This document shows, one piece after another, positions 23,601 to 33,086 of a stretch of DNA of 64,000 nt. Origin of the DNA: Heracleum sosnowskyi (taxonomy: Eukaryota; Streptophyta; Magnoliopsida; Apiales; Apiaceae). The DNA is taken from NCBI GenBank assembly GCA_030848705.1, contig CM061245.1, positions 37,204,711 to 37,268,710 of the forward strand. Reading direction: 5' to 3'. A program made the translations under genes and the position numbers. The stretch's first letter is position 1. The number at the start of each line of letters is the position of its first letter. The notes beneath the pieces are model-generated. The model was given only the letters and a program-made list of their open reading frames with translations, did no database searches and was not told the DNA's origin.

Positions 23601-24000
23601 TCAATTCTTAGGAAACAAGCTTGTGTCATGGTTCAGCAAGAAACAAAACTCAGTTTCCACCTCCACAGCTGAGACTGAGTATATTGCAGCTGGAAGTTGT
23701 TGTGCACAGATTTTATGGATGAAAAATCAACTACTTGATTATGGATTAAGAGTTGAGAAAATTCCTATTTTCTGTGACAACACTAGTGCCATTGCCATTA
23801 CTGAGAATCCAGTGCAGCATTCAAGGACCAAGCACATTGACATTAAGTACCATTTCATTAGAGAACATGTTATGAATGGTACTGTGGAGTTACATTTTGT
23901 TCCAAGTGAACAACAACTTGCAGACATCTTTACCAAGCCACTTGATGAATCAACATTCTCAAGATTAGTAAGTGAGCTAGGTATGCTAAATTTCTCTTAA
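20629..24000 (+). CDS. SIRE-A Pol: protease, integrase, RT, RNase H
   Basis: An intact 1123-codon frame. The first ATG (20629) overlaps the gag end and may not be used; the conserved part starts at GGA 20671. Protease: LDSGCSRHMTGD. Integrase: finger HKKLSHLN...LCDACQKGK, then HMDLFGPVNVMS, SDNGTKF and PQQNGVIERKNR, with the D, D and E all present. The variable linker holds four family motifs encoding FVDS-like repeats (22142-22223). RT: TKWVFRNKM, ETFAPVARLEAIR and IYVDDIIFGS (about residue 812). RNase H: GYSDADYAGCKIDRKS and STAETEYIAAGSC. Pol is in phase -1 to gag, so a simple stop readthrough could not express it; see 20633-20670. Confidence 0.97.
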   Translation: MGTKINLIWFYCVQGDKRNLWYLDSGCSRHMTGDSTLLTEFQERAGPCIAFGDDSKGYTKGYGLISKENVIIDEVALVDGLKHNLLSISQLCDKGFLVTFSKEACVVSKGGNNNVVMTGFRRGNVYIADFSITSPDTITCLFSKASKDESWLWHKKLSHLNFKVMNDLVRKDLARGIPQVEFSKDGLCDACQKGKQKKASFKSKTESSIVHQLELLHMDLFGPVNVMSISKKKYCLVIVDDFSRFTWTFFLHSKDEASEIIINHIKMVNNHPDLKVRRIRSDNGTKFKNSSMKVFCEENGILHEFSAARTPQQNGVIERKNRTLIEDARTMLDESKLPTYFWAEAVNTACFTQNISLINQAKGMTPYQLLKRKKPLLDFLHVFGCKCFVLRNQAEHLGKFEAKADEAIFVGYAAGKAYRVYNLRTNIVMESVHVVFDDLKIQGLCDEGFHESLSFENEEGDQVNHVKATEKQPKVVVSSTDESSSEDEIVALRLKRIAASRPNGHFVDSHDGGFVDSQNERFVDSQNGHTVNSHGNASRSDQLGTTNSGGVSQGQISNQGNHDHEATSSRANLPPSRKWTKDHPFELIIGDVSSKVQTRRATQEECLYSSFLSQDEPKRVEDALLDPDWVLAMQEELNQFERNNVWKLVPKPKDRSVIGTKWVFRNKMDENGIVTRNKARLVAKGYSQEEGIDFDETFAPVARLEAIRIFLAYAAHANFKVYQMDVKSAFLNGELEEDVYVSQPPGFEDDDFLEYVYFLLKALYGLKQAPRAWYDTLSQFLLENHFTRGTVDKTLFHRVVNGSTILVQIYVDDIIFGSTDVKLCQNFAKLMQSKYEMSMMGELTYFLGLQVKQVNEGIFISQTKYIHDLLKKFNLMECSPAKTPMPTATKLELNTKEKSVDISSYRGMVGSLLYLTASRPDIMFATCLCARFQADPWESHLVAIKRIFRYLKGTPNLGIWYPRESGFELIGYSDADYAGCKIDRKSTTGTCQFLGNKLVSWFSKKQNSVSTSTAETEYIAAGSCCAQILWMKNQLLDYGLRVEKIPIFCDNTSAIAITENPVQHSRTKHIDIKYHFIREHVMNGTVELHFVPSEQQLADIFTKPLDESTFSRLVSELGMLNFS
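20633..20670 (+). other. GT...AG segment at the SIRE-A gag/pol junction (38 nt)
   Basis: Begins GTACC right after the gag TGG codon, contains the gag stop TGA, is T-rich, and ends GTGTGCAG before GGA (20671). Excision would join gag and pol in frame despite their -1 phase difference. The homologous segments are 35, 40 and 42 nt in the other elements and restore the frame there too. Confidence 0.65.
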
Positions 24001-24541
24001 TTATTTTTGAGACATCTGCAAGTTACGATGTAGCCAGAAATTTGCTATGTTTTTCTGTGAATTAATTTTCTCAGGAAAAAGTGAAATTTTGTCTAAGTCA
24101 AAATTACTATGCCAACGAAACGCACCATTTCGTTGACAGTCTTAGCATTTTTCTGGGTGTTTCGTTGATAACTCTTTTATATCAACGAAACGCAGCTTTA
24201 TCAACGAAACAAACGGGACCTTAAAACGTCCAATTCTGATTCGTTGATATAGCGCTTTTAATCTGAACCGTTGAAATTTTGACACGTCTTTTACCACGAT
24301 CTATGCATACACCCCTGTAAGTATAAATCATGGTAATACTTTAAAAGTAACGGTTATATTTTTAAGCCAATCCAGTAATTTACATTTATTATTGGACTTA
24401 ATTTCTGAGAATTTTTGGGGGAGTATTTAAGAAATTCTATTTTCTTTAATTCTTTTCTACCCGTTCTCAAAAATTCCAAAGGCTTTTCTTTCTTCTTCTC
24501 TCTAACAAGCAATTCAGTTCGAAGCTTTTCTTCACTCAACA
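24001..24541 (+). other. SIRE-A inter-ORF region between pol and ORF3
   Basis: Non-coding. A cluster of seven family motifs in alternating orientation lies at 24112-24275. After that a TATTTAA at 24424 and a CT-rich stretch lead into the ORF3 ATG. Confidence 0.75.
24424..24430 (+). promoter_or_regulatory. Candidate internal promoter TATA element for ORF3 of SIRE-A
   Basis: TATTTAA lies 118 bases before the ORF3 ATG, followed by a leader rich in C and T (24460-24540) ending CTCAACAATGGC, a good plant start context. SIRE-B has the same arrangement at 46693. Promoter activity is inferred, not shown. Confidence 0.4.
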
Positions 24542-27500
24542 ATGGCACCCATAGTCAAGCTTATGTCTGCTGGAGGGTTCATCTATGAGAAGAACAACTC
24601 CATCCCTTTTGTTGTCAAGGAAAACCCGAACAGAATCTTTTTCAAAATGATGGATTTCATGAAGAATTGCAAGTTGAGCTATGCAATGTTTCACTCTACA
24701 CCACTCTACAATGAAATAATAGAGGAGATTTGGACCTCATGTGAGTATATTGGAACAAACTGCACACTACAATTCACCATCCAAGGTAATGAGTATATAG
24801 TTAATTCTGATGTATTGCAAGCATGTCTACATATTCCTGAAAATAACTGTAATGCTTTGCCTACATTCACTGAAATTGTTAACATGCTAAATTCCATAAA
24901 CTACTCATTGCCTACTGATAATTTGGGTAAGATAATTAGGAGAGGGTTGATTAGAGAATACGGTTACTTAGTTGATGCATTCATTAAAGTCTTTTCTGGA
25001 AAGATTAGTAATTTTGATGCATTAACTAATTCTATGTTGATTCTCTTAACCATGCTGCTAACTGATAGATATTATAACTTTAGCACCCAAATTATGTATG
25101 AAATTGGTGCTAAGTTGGGTGATAAGGCAAATAGGAAAAAGAATATCTATTATGCTAGGTTTCTGATGATGTTGGCTAACCATGTTAGTCCAGCACCATT
25201 AGTTATCTCTAACCCTGTTTCCAGGTTTGAGTGTTTTGTGCAAGAGAAGAGGGTTTTGACAGATATTCTGAGACTTAACCACAATGGTGATGTCCCAGTA
25301 GTGTATCTGCCCATCATTGAGGTAACTTCTTCTAACCCTGTTAGTGTAGTTGATACTTCTTCTATTGTTGCTATGGAGTCTATAGCTGTGTCCCAACAGG
25401 CTCCTGCCCAAGCAGCAAAACCCAAATCTAAGAAATCCTCAAAGCCAACCTCAGGTGCTTCTCAACAGGCACCTGTTGCAAAAACTACTTCACAACCCAA
25501 GGGGAGTGTTTCTGGAGCTGTGAGAGGTGAGGGAAGGGGTGAAAATCAAAGAAACCCCAAGAATAAGGAAGGAAAGGATAGTGTGTCCCAGCCAAGCTCC
25601 ATTGTGTCTTCCCAACAAGGCACAATGAGTAAAATGGATTTAAACACAAGTCTAATTGCATCCTCCCAAAAGGATGTGATTATTGAAACAAGCTCTCCAC
25701 CAAGAGCACAGTCCAAGAGGGTAAGGGACACTTCAAGCCCACAGTCTACATTTTCCCAATACCAAAGGAGAGTGAAGCAAAAATCCTAGGTTTCACAGGG
25801 TGCACACACATTGGAAGCAACACTTCCAGTTTCATAAATTCAGTTTGATGTAACCCCTATTATTACTCTGGGGTTACAGTCCCATTCTCTAAACATCAAT
25901 CATGAATTATCTCCATCAAATTCACCAACTCAATCTTTAGATGTGGACATGATCCATACATCTATTCCTGATTCTCCAACTCTTATCTTGGAGAAGCCCC
26001 ACTCTGAAGCTGATGGTCATCACTTATTAAGTGATTTTTTGGGCCATCAACCAATTTTTTCTGAAACTGCAAGAGGATCTGTGGACCCCAATCTAAGTTC
26101 AATCACCACAGATTCGATTGTAATTTCACTTTCTCAAAATGCTTCATTGACTTCATCAACGAAACAGCCTCTTTCGTTGACAAGTGTCTCTCCATCAACG
26201 GTATCCATACCGTTGACAGTTCAAACTACCATTCCGTTGATAGGTCATTCTACACCTCTCATTCAAAATCAAGTTGTTTCCACAACTAGTGTAGATGACC
26301 TGGTGGTAGTTGAGACACTTTTAGGATTGAAAGGGAGTGATACTGAGAGGCTGGCTTGCAGCCAGGCAAAAGGAGAGAATGAGAGTACCACCTTAGTAGG
26401 TGAAGGTGAGGGTGTGAGAGGTGTGAGCCATGGGGAGCCCATGATGCAAGAAAAGAGTGGAGAGAGAGAAGGGACTACAGGAGCAATAAGGATGGAAGCA
26501 TCCTTTGCTAGTGAGTTAATGGGGGTCAGTGAGGGAGAAAGGGAACTTACTTTCCAAGAGCATTATCAACAAACTCTGGATAGTATTTCCCTGGATCCTG
26601 AGACCTTTACTCATCCTGTGCCAGCCTATCAAGTTATGGCTCAACAGGGCAATGTGGAGGCAGAGAGGTCACTAAACCTAATTCATACAACTGCATCAAT
26701 GCAAAGAGCAAAGGATGCCTTGACCAATCTACCTCCAGGAGCTGCAGCAAGTGGAGACTTTGACTTTTCTGATGATGAGGACAGCTATGGTGACAATCTA
26801 CAGGTGGCCACTACTTCACAGACTGGGACTTCTGTGGTTCCTCCTAGACCAAACTGGCTTTCTCAGGATATGCATGGAAGCTGCACTCTAGATGCTGCTA
26901 TCACCAGGCAGTACAATGAGGCATATCTAGCTCATGAGTCTGCAAATGCAAGGGACAAGAAATTCTACAAGGCCATCATGGATTCCTTAGAAATTCAAAG
27001 GCTACAGATGTTGCAGACAAGGATTGAAGCTACAGAAATCAAGGATTCCATTAGCAACCTCATGGATGCTAATGACAGGAGGCTAGATGAAAAGCTTCCT
27101 CTTCTCACTGTGTCCAAGATGAACAGGTTTTTCTCTAAGGAACCTGAGGTGGCTACCTCCTTGAAGACTCTCTCTTCTAGAGTGGACAAGGTGGAAGCTA
27201 CTTTATCTCAGATGCAAAAGGAACAGGAGAAGCAAACACAACTATTGGCCCAGCTAGTGGCAGCTCAAGGACTCCCAGTCATCTCTTTTGATGATAACAA
27301 AAAGGGGGAGAAATCTAAGGAGCTAGACATTCAAATCACAAAGGTTATGGTCCCAGCCATTTCCCTACCAAATGAGCCACTAGCAATGGGGGAGCTTGGA
27401 AAGAAGCAAAAGGATGGTATTGACCTAATACAGGAAGCTTCTATGAGGATGAGACTTGCAGAACAAATTAAAGAACATTGGTCCAACATAGAAGCAAGGG

Positions 27501-28917
27501 TCAAGAAAATTGCTGGAACTACAAAGAACTCAAATCCATCAACGGATCAACCATCAACGAATGCCATGGTTTTAGTGTCAACGGAATGGGAGCCACAGAC
27601 CAATTCTTTCTATCAGGTAGAGCCCCTTCTACATGGAGTCACTCAAGGTCCAAGGAAGGAAAAAGGACAAACTTCATGCATTAGGGATGTGGAACAAGCT
27701 ACACTCCAAAGAAGCTTATCTCCCAAGTCCGCTGCTAAACCAAAGGGTAAAAATATAGCAAGGATTTTCTATCCTGCACCTTATCCAGATAAGCTCAAGC
27801 TTCTTGGACTACTTATCACAAAATGCAAGGAAAGCAATGATCCTGAGATAAGGAAGCAAAGGGCAATTGTCTACAGGAATGGACAAGAAATCTGTGTTTG
27901 GGCTGGTCACCCAAACTTTGCTGAAGCTAAGGCTGAAGAGTCAGAAAGAGCAGCAATGCAAGCACTTGCAGTTGCTCAATCTCTTGATGAAGAAGAAAGA
28001 TAGCTAGAAGAAAAAGCTAAAGAGGAAAGGAGTACAAAGAAGAGCACAAGGCAACCCAAAGAGAGAGCTAGGAGAAACATAGCCTTTGAGAATGTTGATT
28101 CTCAGAGTATTGCATCAGACTCTTCTGTACCTATTGCACCTCCAACAATTCCTGATCCAATTTCTGAGGTAAAGTTAGCCTGTAACCCTAAACATCCTCT
28201 CAATTTCCATGATCAGGCAATTGAGCCAAAGGGAGAGCCAATTGAGTTTGATGAGGCCAACTTTCCAAAATTCCTCTTTGAAATGGATCCAAAGAAGAAA
28301 TCAAAGCAAAGGGCTGCCAAGGCTAAGCCAATTCTTGTAAGGAGACCACAAGCTGAGAAACCCCCTACCAACCCAGAAGACTTCATCTACATTGCTGATA
28401 TCAGGGAGGAGTCTGACCTACATATCAATCTTGATGACCTGGTTGAAGTGAGAGGAATAACAGCTTCTTTCAAACTACCAGAGAGATTGGTGTTTGTCTA
28501 CACAGAATTCTGGGAGAAGACTATCAGACACTGTTATCTGTGTTTAAATGTTTGAAGAAAGATTTTGGTTTTACCAAAACAGCCAAGTCTGAGGTTGTCT
28601 CCAAAATTTGCCAAATCAAAGCTAGCTGGAACAAGCCTGGTGCACTTCCCAGAGTATTGAAGGTCCCTCAAACAGGAAAGATAATTCATCTCCAACCTTT
28701 TTGGATGATGGAATTCAGAGATAAAGACAACTGTAGAAGATTCTTCAGAATAGAAGACCAACTGGAGAAGGCATCCAATGAAACTCTAAGCTTAATGCAA
28801 TCCAAGTTGGGGAATCAAGATGAAGAAGAGAAGATTTTCTACAGAAGACTTCAAGCTCAGATTGAGGAGAACAATACAAGAAAAGGGAAGAAAACAAGAC
28901 CACAGAGGCAAAGATGA
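24542..28917 (+). pseudogene. SIRE-A ORF3, decayed (three in-frame stops, one frameshift)
   Basis: A third ORF after pol in the same strand, as in SIRE-B. Open stretches: 24542-25789 (415 codons), 25943-28003 (686 codons), then the same frame to 28555, and 28540-28917 after a one-base shift. Stops are TAG at 25787, TAA near 25836 and TAG at 28001. An N-terminal block of about 230 residues (GGFIYEKNNSIPFVV; EYIVNSDVLQACLHIP; YARFLMMLANHV) resembles that of SIRE-B ORF3 in pattern. The middle is serine/glutamine/glutamate-rich; the last third is helical and basic. No signal peptide or membrane segment is visible, so it is not a typical envelope protein. Eight family motifs lie at 26156-26240 and 27539-27587. 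Confidence 0.85.
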
Positions 28918-29096
28918 AAAATCTGCTCAAACTAGAGGAGCAACTCTGTGCACTTGTTTTGTAAGATTTTCTTCTTTGCATTTCAATTAAATTCAATGAA
29001 GCTCAATGCAATTTCTATTTTTATCATGTGTAATATGTCTGAGTGTTTTTGTTATCATCAAGGCTCTTGATTTATGGCTGTTATTCTATCAGTCAT

Positions 29097-29110
29097 AAAT
29101 TGGGGGAGAT
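29097..29110 (+). other. Polypurine tract of SIRE-A
   Basis: AAATTGGGGGAGAT directly before the 3' LTR at 29111. Confidence 0.93.
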
Positions 29111-30135
29111 TGTTAGGAATATGTTGTTCTTGATGATAATTATAAAAACACTTAGTAGATTTTGTATTAAGTTATTTTGTAACTGTCAACGAAATGGCAT
29201 GCTTTGCAGTGTTTCGTTGACAGGAAGCTCATCAACGAAATGAGTGTTGTAGCAATTGCATTGTATAATACTTCACAATCTGATAGGCATTTTGTTGTAT
29301 GTATTAGATAGGTTTTCTAAGTCATGTTTACTAAGTACTAGATAGGCAAAATAGGTTGGTTAATTGTAAATATATTATGCCTTGTAATTTTGCCTAAGTG
29401 AAGACATGTCAACGGTATGAAGATTACTCTGTCAACGGTATGGAGTTTACTCATCAACGAAACGAGGGAAACACCATCAACGGAATGAAGAATAAAGCTA
29501 TCAACGAAACACATCTCCCTGCTATCAACGAATCACTATTGCTTTTTGAATAGTTGACAAAGTGATAGTGACAGTTTACTGAACAGATCTAAAGGAGATA
29601 TGGAAGTGTACTTTGCATTGGAAGCCATCAAAATGGTTACTGGAAATAAGGAAACATTCCAATTTCCAATAAGGCTCTTGGGAGTGATCATAATAAGCGT
29701 GAAGACAAAAGCAAAGATCTCCAAGGACCATTGGACAAAAGGAATGAAAAGCAAGCTACTGATGGTTATTACTAGTGTACTTTAGTATAACCAAAAATAG
29801 TATTGTAAACTTGGGAATATATATAACCAAGTGTAGCAGTTAAAATAAATGTAAGAGAAGAAAAACAAATAGTTTGTATTAGCTATCTTTGAGAGCATAC
29901 TTCTCTACATTCTTGTAACTGAGCAGCTGTGTACATTTTGTATCACAGATTATTTCCGCAATAAAAATCACTTCAGTTGGATCATCAAACAATCCAACTG
30001 AAATTATTATGTGCTTGTGATTTTTACTTTAAGTTCAGTTTTTATTTGTAAGTTGTTTTCAAGTTTAAGAAATATCAAGAATTGTATTCAACCCCCCCCC
30101 CTTCTACAATTCTATTAGGTCATTTGGGATTAACA
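29111..30135 (+). repeat. 3' LTR of SIRE-A (1025 bp)
   Basis: Same ends as 17086-18115. Most differences by eye are C/T or G/A transitions. The C-run is 9 instead of 13, and one motif reads TCAACGAAAC where the 5' LTR has TCAAAGAAAC. Confidence 0.96.
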
Positions 30136-30140
30136 ATCGT
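30136..30140. repeat. Target-site duplication of SIRE-A, right copy (ATCGT)
   Basis: Matches 17081-17085. Confidence 0.95.
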
Positions 30141-30851
30141 GAACTCCAGCATTTCCCTGGCTTCACGATGTATCCTTTGTAGACTTCGCGATCTAGCCTT
30201 TGGAGACTTCGCGACATAGCCTTGTTGAGGACTTCGCGAACTAGGCTTTTGAGGACTTCGCGATCTAAGCCTTTTGAGGACTTCGCGATCTAGGCCTTTT
30301 GAGGACTTCGCGATCTAGGCCTTTTGAGGACTTCGCGATCTAGACCATTTTGGGACTTTGCGATCCAGGCCTTTTTGGGGACTTCACGATCCAGTACATC
30401 TTGACTTTGCGATATCAACACTTCACGATATGAGTCATGAAGACTTCACGACATAGTTCAATAGGACTATGCGATCTTAGTACTTCACGACATAGATATT
30501 GGTGACTTCACGACATAGCTTTATTCTGACTTTGCTATATAATGCCTTAGACAAATTTCTGCAACTTATTTCTTCAGGGCCTTATTCATCTCCATCCTGC
30601 TGCATGAACAATTCTGAACTTCTACCAGGACAATTATTCAGTGGCCTATGTACATACTAGATGCAAGAAACTTACTAAGATCATTATTATTCTGAGCATA
30701 CATGATCAAGCTAATGTTCATGAGAACAAGACAAGTACAGAGAGACCTATACTATATCCCAGTGAAAGAATTCAATAGGTCATGTAGAGTGACATAGTCA
30801 CAATGATTAGGCTTGTTAATAGTGGTAATCAGACATGCCTTGAGCCTAACA
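30141..30851 (-). repeat. SIRE-D 5' LTR, U3 side
   Basis: Continues the LTR interrupted at 17085. The outer end on the plus strand is GAGCCTAACA at 30842-30851, so the minus-strand LTR starts TGTTAGGCTC. Beyond it Tat gag codons begin at once. Most of 30160-30540 is a degenerate 25-base tandem array. Confidence 0.82.
30160..30540. repeat. Degenerate ~25-bp tandem array in SIRE-D U3
   Basis: About 15 imperfect units of the type GACTTCGCGATCTAGGCC, with the core CTTCGCGAT or CTTCACGAT (TCGCGA is palindromic). The units near 30230-30350 are most alike and those at the right edge most diverged. The position upstream of the TATA-like run suggests amplified regulatory sites. Confidence 0.85.
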
Positions 30852-31054
30852 TTGAACACTCCCAGGAGCCAAATTCTGATGGAAATAGCAAAGGAGGAAG
30901 ATCTCCGATGGCCGAAGCCACTAAGGACTGATATGTCTAAACGGAATCAAAACCAATTCTGTCGGTTCCACAAGGAAGTCGGTCACGACACGGATGATTG
31001 CAGACAACTGAAAGATGAGATCGAGTTTCTGATACGAAGAGGAAAGCTCAACAA
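30852..31054 (+). pseudogene. Tat gag, nucleocapsid part, left of the CACTA insertion
   Basis: Codons run from the SIRE-D junction (LNTPRSQILMEIAKEEDLRW) through FCRFHKEVGHDTDDC, a C-X2-H-X4-H-X4-C variant knuckle common in this group, to LIRRGKLN, where the transposon starts. The frame crosses the SIRE-D boundary only by chance. Gag resumes at 36201. Confidence 0.85.
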
Positions 31055-31056
31055 TT
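31052..31056. repeat. Left flank of the CACTA element: CAA plus TT
   Basis: CAA (31052-31054) also follows the right end at 36201-36203 and is the best 3-base target duplication, but TT separates it from CACTA on the left. See findings. Confidence 0.4.
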
Positions 31057-31084
31057 CACTACTAGAAAACAGTCAATAGACATC
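31057..31084. repeat. Left terminal inverted repeat of the CACTA element
   Basis: CACTACTAGAAAAC then AGTCAATAGACATC; the right end in reverse complement has one T-for-A change in 28 bases. Confidence 0.93.
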
Positions 31085-31450
31085 AGCTAAAAACCGATGT
31101 CTGCCAATTTTTCAACCGATGTCTTGGTGGGTGTAGAGAAAGGTCCAAGTCTTTAACATCGGTTTTAAGCCGATGTCTTAAGTACCTTTTGACATCGTTT
31201 TTTAGCAACCAACTGATGTATATACATATAAATGGCATCAGTCAGTAACTGATGTCTAAGATAACAACGACTACAGTCAGTAACTGATGTCTAATATGAT
31301 AAAGAATACAGTTTATAACTGATGTCTAAGATAGCTAATACAATCAATAACTGATGTCTAAGACAAAAAAGACATCAGTTGCAGATTTTGTTACAAAGAA
31401 AAAGCGATGTTACTGTGTTTAAATTACATCAGTTTGTTTATTTTATTCCA
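31085..31450. repeat. Left subterminal repeats of the CACTA element
   Basis: ACTGATGTCTAAG-like units recur every 30-40 bases between about 31248 and 31365, with further copies of ACATCAG and CCGATGTC on either side. In CACTA elements such repeats bind the transposase. Confidence 0.8.
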
Positions 31451-32550
31451 TGCAACTGATGTATAATGGAATACCATTTTAGTACCATAAAATACCAAAT
31501 CCATGCCAAAAAAACAAGAACAAACTATGACAAAAACCATTCAACCAATTCAACAAACTATACCAAATTCAACAAAAACCATCCAACAAAAATAAAGGCA
31601 CCTAGCCATAATTTCATCCGACAATGCAATTCCAACTCTTTACATACCATCTACCATAACCTATCGTTTACAAAAATCATCCACTTTCCACATTCCATAA
31701 ATCATCCACAAATTCTTACCACATCCATCTTAAAACAATACTAGTGGACAATAAAGGAACAAATTACAGGTAGAGCCATAGAGGAACACAATGGTGACAT
31801 GATGTAGATGCAGCAAACCCATCTTCATCAACGCTTTACAGCAACAGAACTCTACAAGTCAGTACTTGTATATATTCCTCTTTCACTTCAACAAATAGGC
31901 CTCAATTTTCTTATGCCGCCAAGCTCCTAAGTTCACAGAAGGTAGCACTAAGTATTACTATATCAATAATAAGTATTCATACAACTCATGATATCATCAT
32001 CTTTACTATGATTTGCAATAATTGAGCTCTATCATTTTCATATGTAAAAAAAAATATTCCTATATCACCAAGCAAATCTCAATAATGTCTGCTGAGATAT
32101 TTGAGCAAGCACCTTGTTCAACATACTACAAGTAGATCCGTATTTTATTTCATCAAGCAACCTACTTGTTTTATAAATTGCACTTGGGTCTTTTAGTTCG
32201 GAAGTATTGATTTACATTTTACACTTAATCTCCTTGAAAAACAAATAATTTCAGTTTGTCACTAAAATGCAATGTCTCCTTCACTAAAATCCTTAAATAA
32301 TTTCAGTTTGTAAATTTTGAAGCTCTTCCATTATCTAAGAAAAGAGAAAAATATCATAACTCTAGTGATAGGTGAAAGAAAGCATGATCATGCACATAGT
32401 CACAAACTAAACATCCTAATTGTAAGCTATAATTCCGCAAGTGAGTTTCACAAGTAAATTAGACCAGTAAAGAAGGCACAAGAGCAGCTTTTAATAATGA
32501 AAAAAATAAAAATAAATCATTATGCAGAAATCTGCGATAAAAAAATTTAA
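31451..32550. other. CACTA interior without a recognisable gene
   Basis: AT-rich, low in open frames. A 92-codon plus-strand ORF (31466-31744) is rich in N, T, H and K and looks like composition only. I see no domain. Confidence 0.5.
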
Positions 32551-32555
32551 CTTAC

Positions 32556-33075
32556 ATCCTCGCTGAAGGTCTATCGCCATCTGGAGTGAGCTTCTGCCAT
32601 GCATATGGTTTCTGAGCAGTATCCAAAGCCCAAGCATCTGACAACACTCTTTTTCCTGAAGTAAACAACATTTACTTCTATCTTAGGTAAAAGCAGATTA
32701 AAGTGCCAAAAGAAAACTGCCGAAACGATCTTTACAGTAAGCAGATGTATGCACTAAGTTAACATTGCACCAAGGAAAGAGGTGCTAACAAAAGATTGGT
32801 TTACTAATAATTAACTATTCTCATATATGACCTCCAACAGACTTTAAAGCAAGAGAGCAAGACAAATGCTAGAATAAGTGCTCAACTATTCGATGTATGA
32901 CTGGACATAAAAAGGTGATAAATAACTGATTCATAAAGGAGTGTAAGGCGGCTCTTTTAGATTGATGAACATGAACAAACAGCTCATATGATAGGTTCAA
33001 AAGAGGAACTGAACTCACCGTTATTGCCGCTTACAGTAACAAGATATCTTTGAGCAACCAAGTCCATTACATGAA
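32556..33075 (-). pseudogene. Captured fragment of a BSL (BSU1-like) Kelch-domain protein phosphatase gene
   Basis: Two exon pieces on the minus strand. The first (about 33075-33019) encodes MDLVAQRYLVTVSGNN and ends at a GTGAGT donor. The second (32655-32556) starts after TTCAG, encodes GKRVLSDAWALDTAQKPY and on through GDRPSARM, and ends at GTAAGT. Joining the exons at these sites keeps the frame. The sequence is the Kelch-repeat part typical of plant BSL phosphatases, which act in brassinosteroid signalling. Phosphatase-domain exons are absent. Identification rests on remembered family sequence and no search was run. Confidence 0.75.
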
Positions 33076-33086
33076 CTGAACTCACC

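Larger units (their letters stand above)
17086..30135 (+). mobile_element. SIRE-A: complete 13.05-kb Ty1/copia SIRE-type element
   Basis: LTRs 17086-18115 and 29111-30135, ATCGT duplication, primer site, intact gag and pol, decayed ORF3 and polypurine tract. The LTRs differ by roughly ten substitutions plus homopolymer changes over about 1 kb, so the insertion is recent. Gag and pol are uninterrupted, so it may still supply those proteins, while ORF3 carries stops and a frameshift. The motif TCAACGRWAY or its complement occurs about 40 times outside the conserved domains. Confidence 0.96.
12027..30851 (-). mobile_element. SIRE-D: minus-strand Ty1/copia SIRE-type element, decayed and interrupted
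   Basis: Read right to left: 5' LTR (30851-30141 plus 17085-16459), primer site, gag with frame damage, GT-AG segment, pol up to the middle of RT. The rest is beyond the SIRE-B2 and Tekay insertions to the left. Positions 17086-30135 are SIRE-A, inserted in the LTR, and 30136-30140 is its target duplication. The outer end at 30851 (CTAACA) abuts gag codons of the Tat element, so SIRE-D landed in Tat gag. Several frameshifts and stops show it is older than SIRE-A, SIRE-B and SIRE-C. Confidence 0.88.

Noticed and set aside
30160..30540. CRISPR-like array of regular short repeats
   Set aside because: Units are contiguous and degenerate with no unique spacers, and they lie in a plant LTR.
31466..31744. 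92-codon ORF inside the CACTA element as a transposase piece
   Set aside because: Asparagine/threonine/histidine-rich low-complexity translation of AT-rich DNA without a transposase motif.
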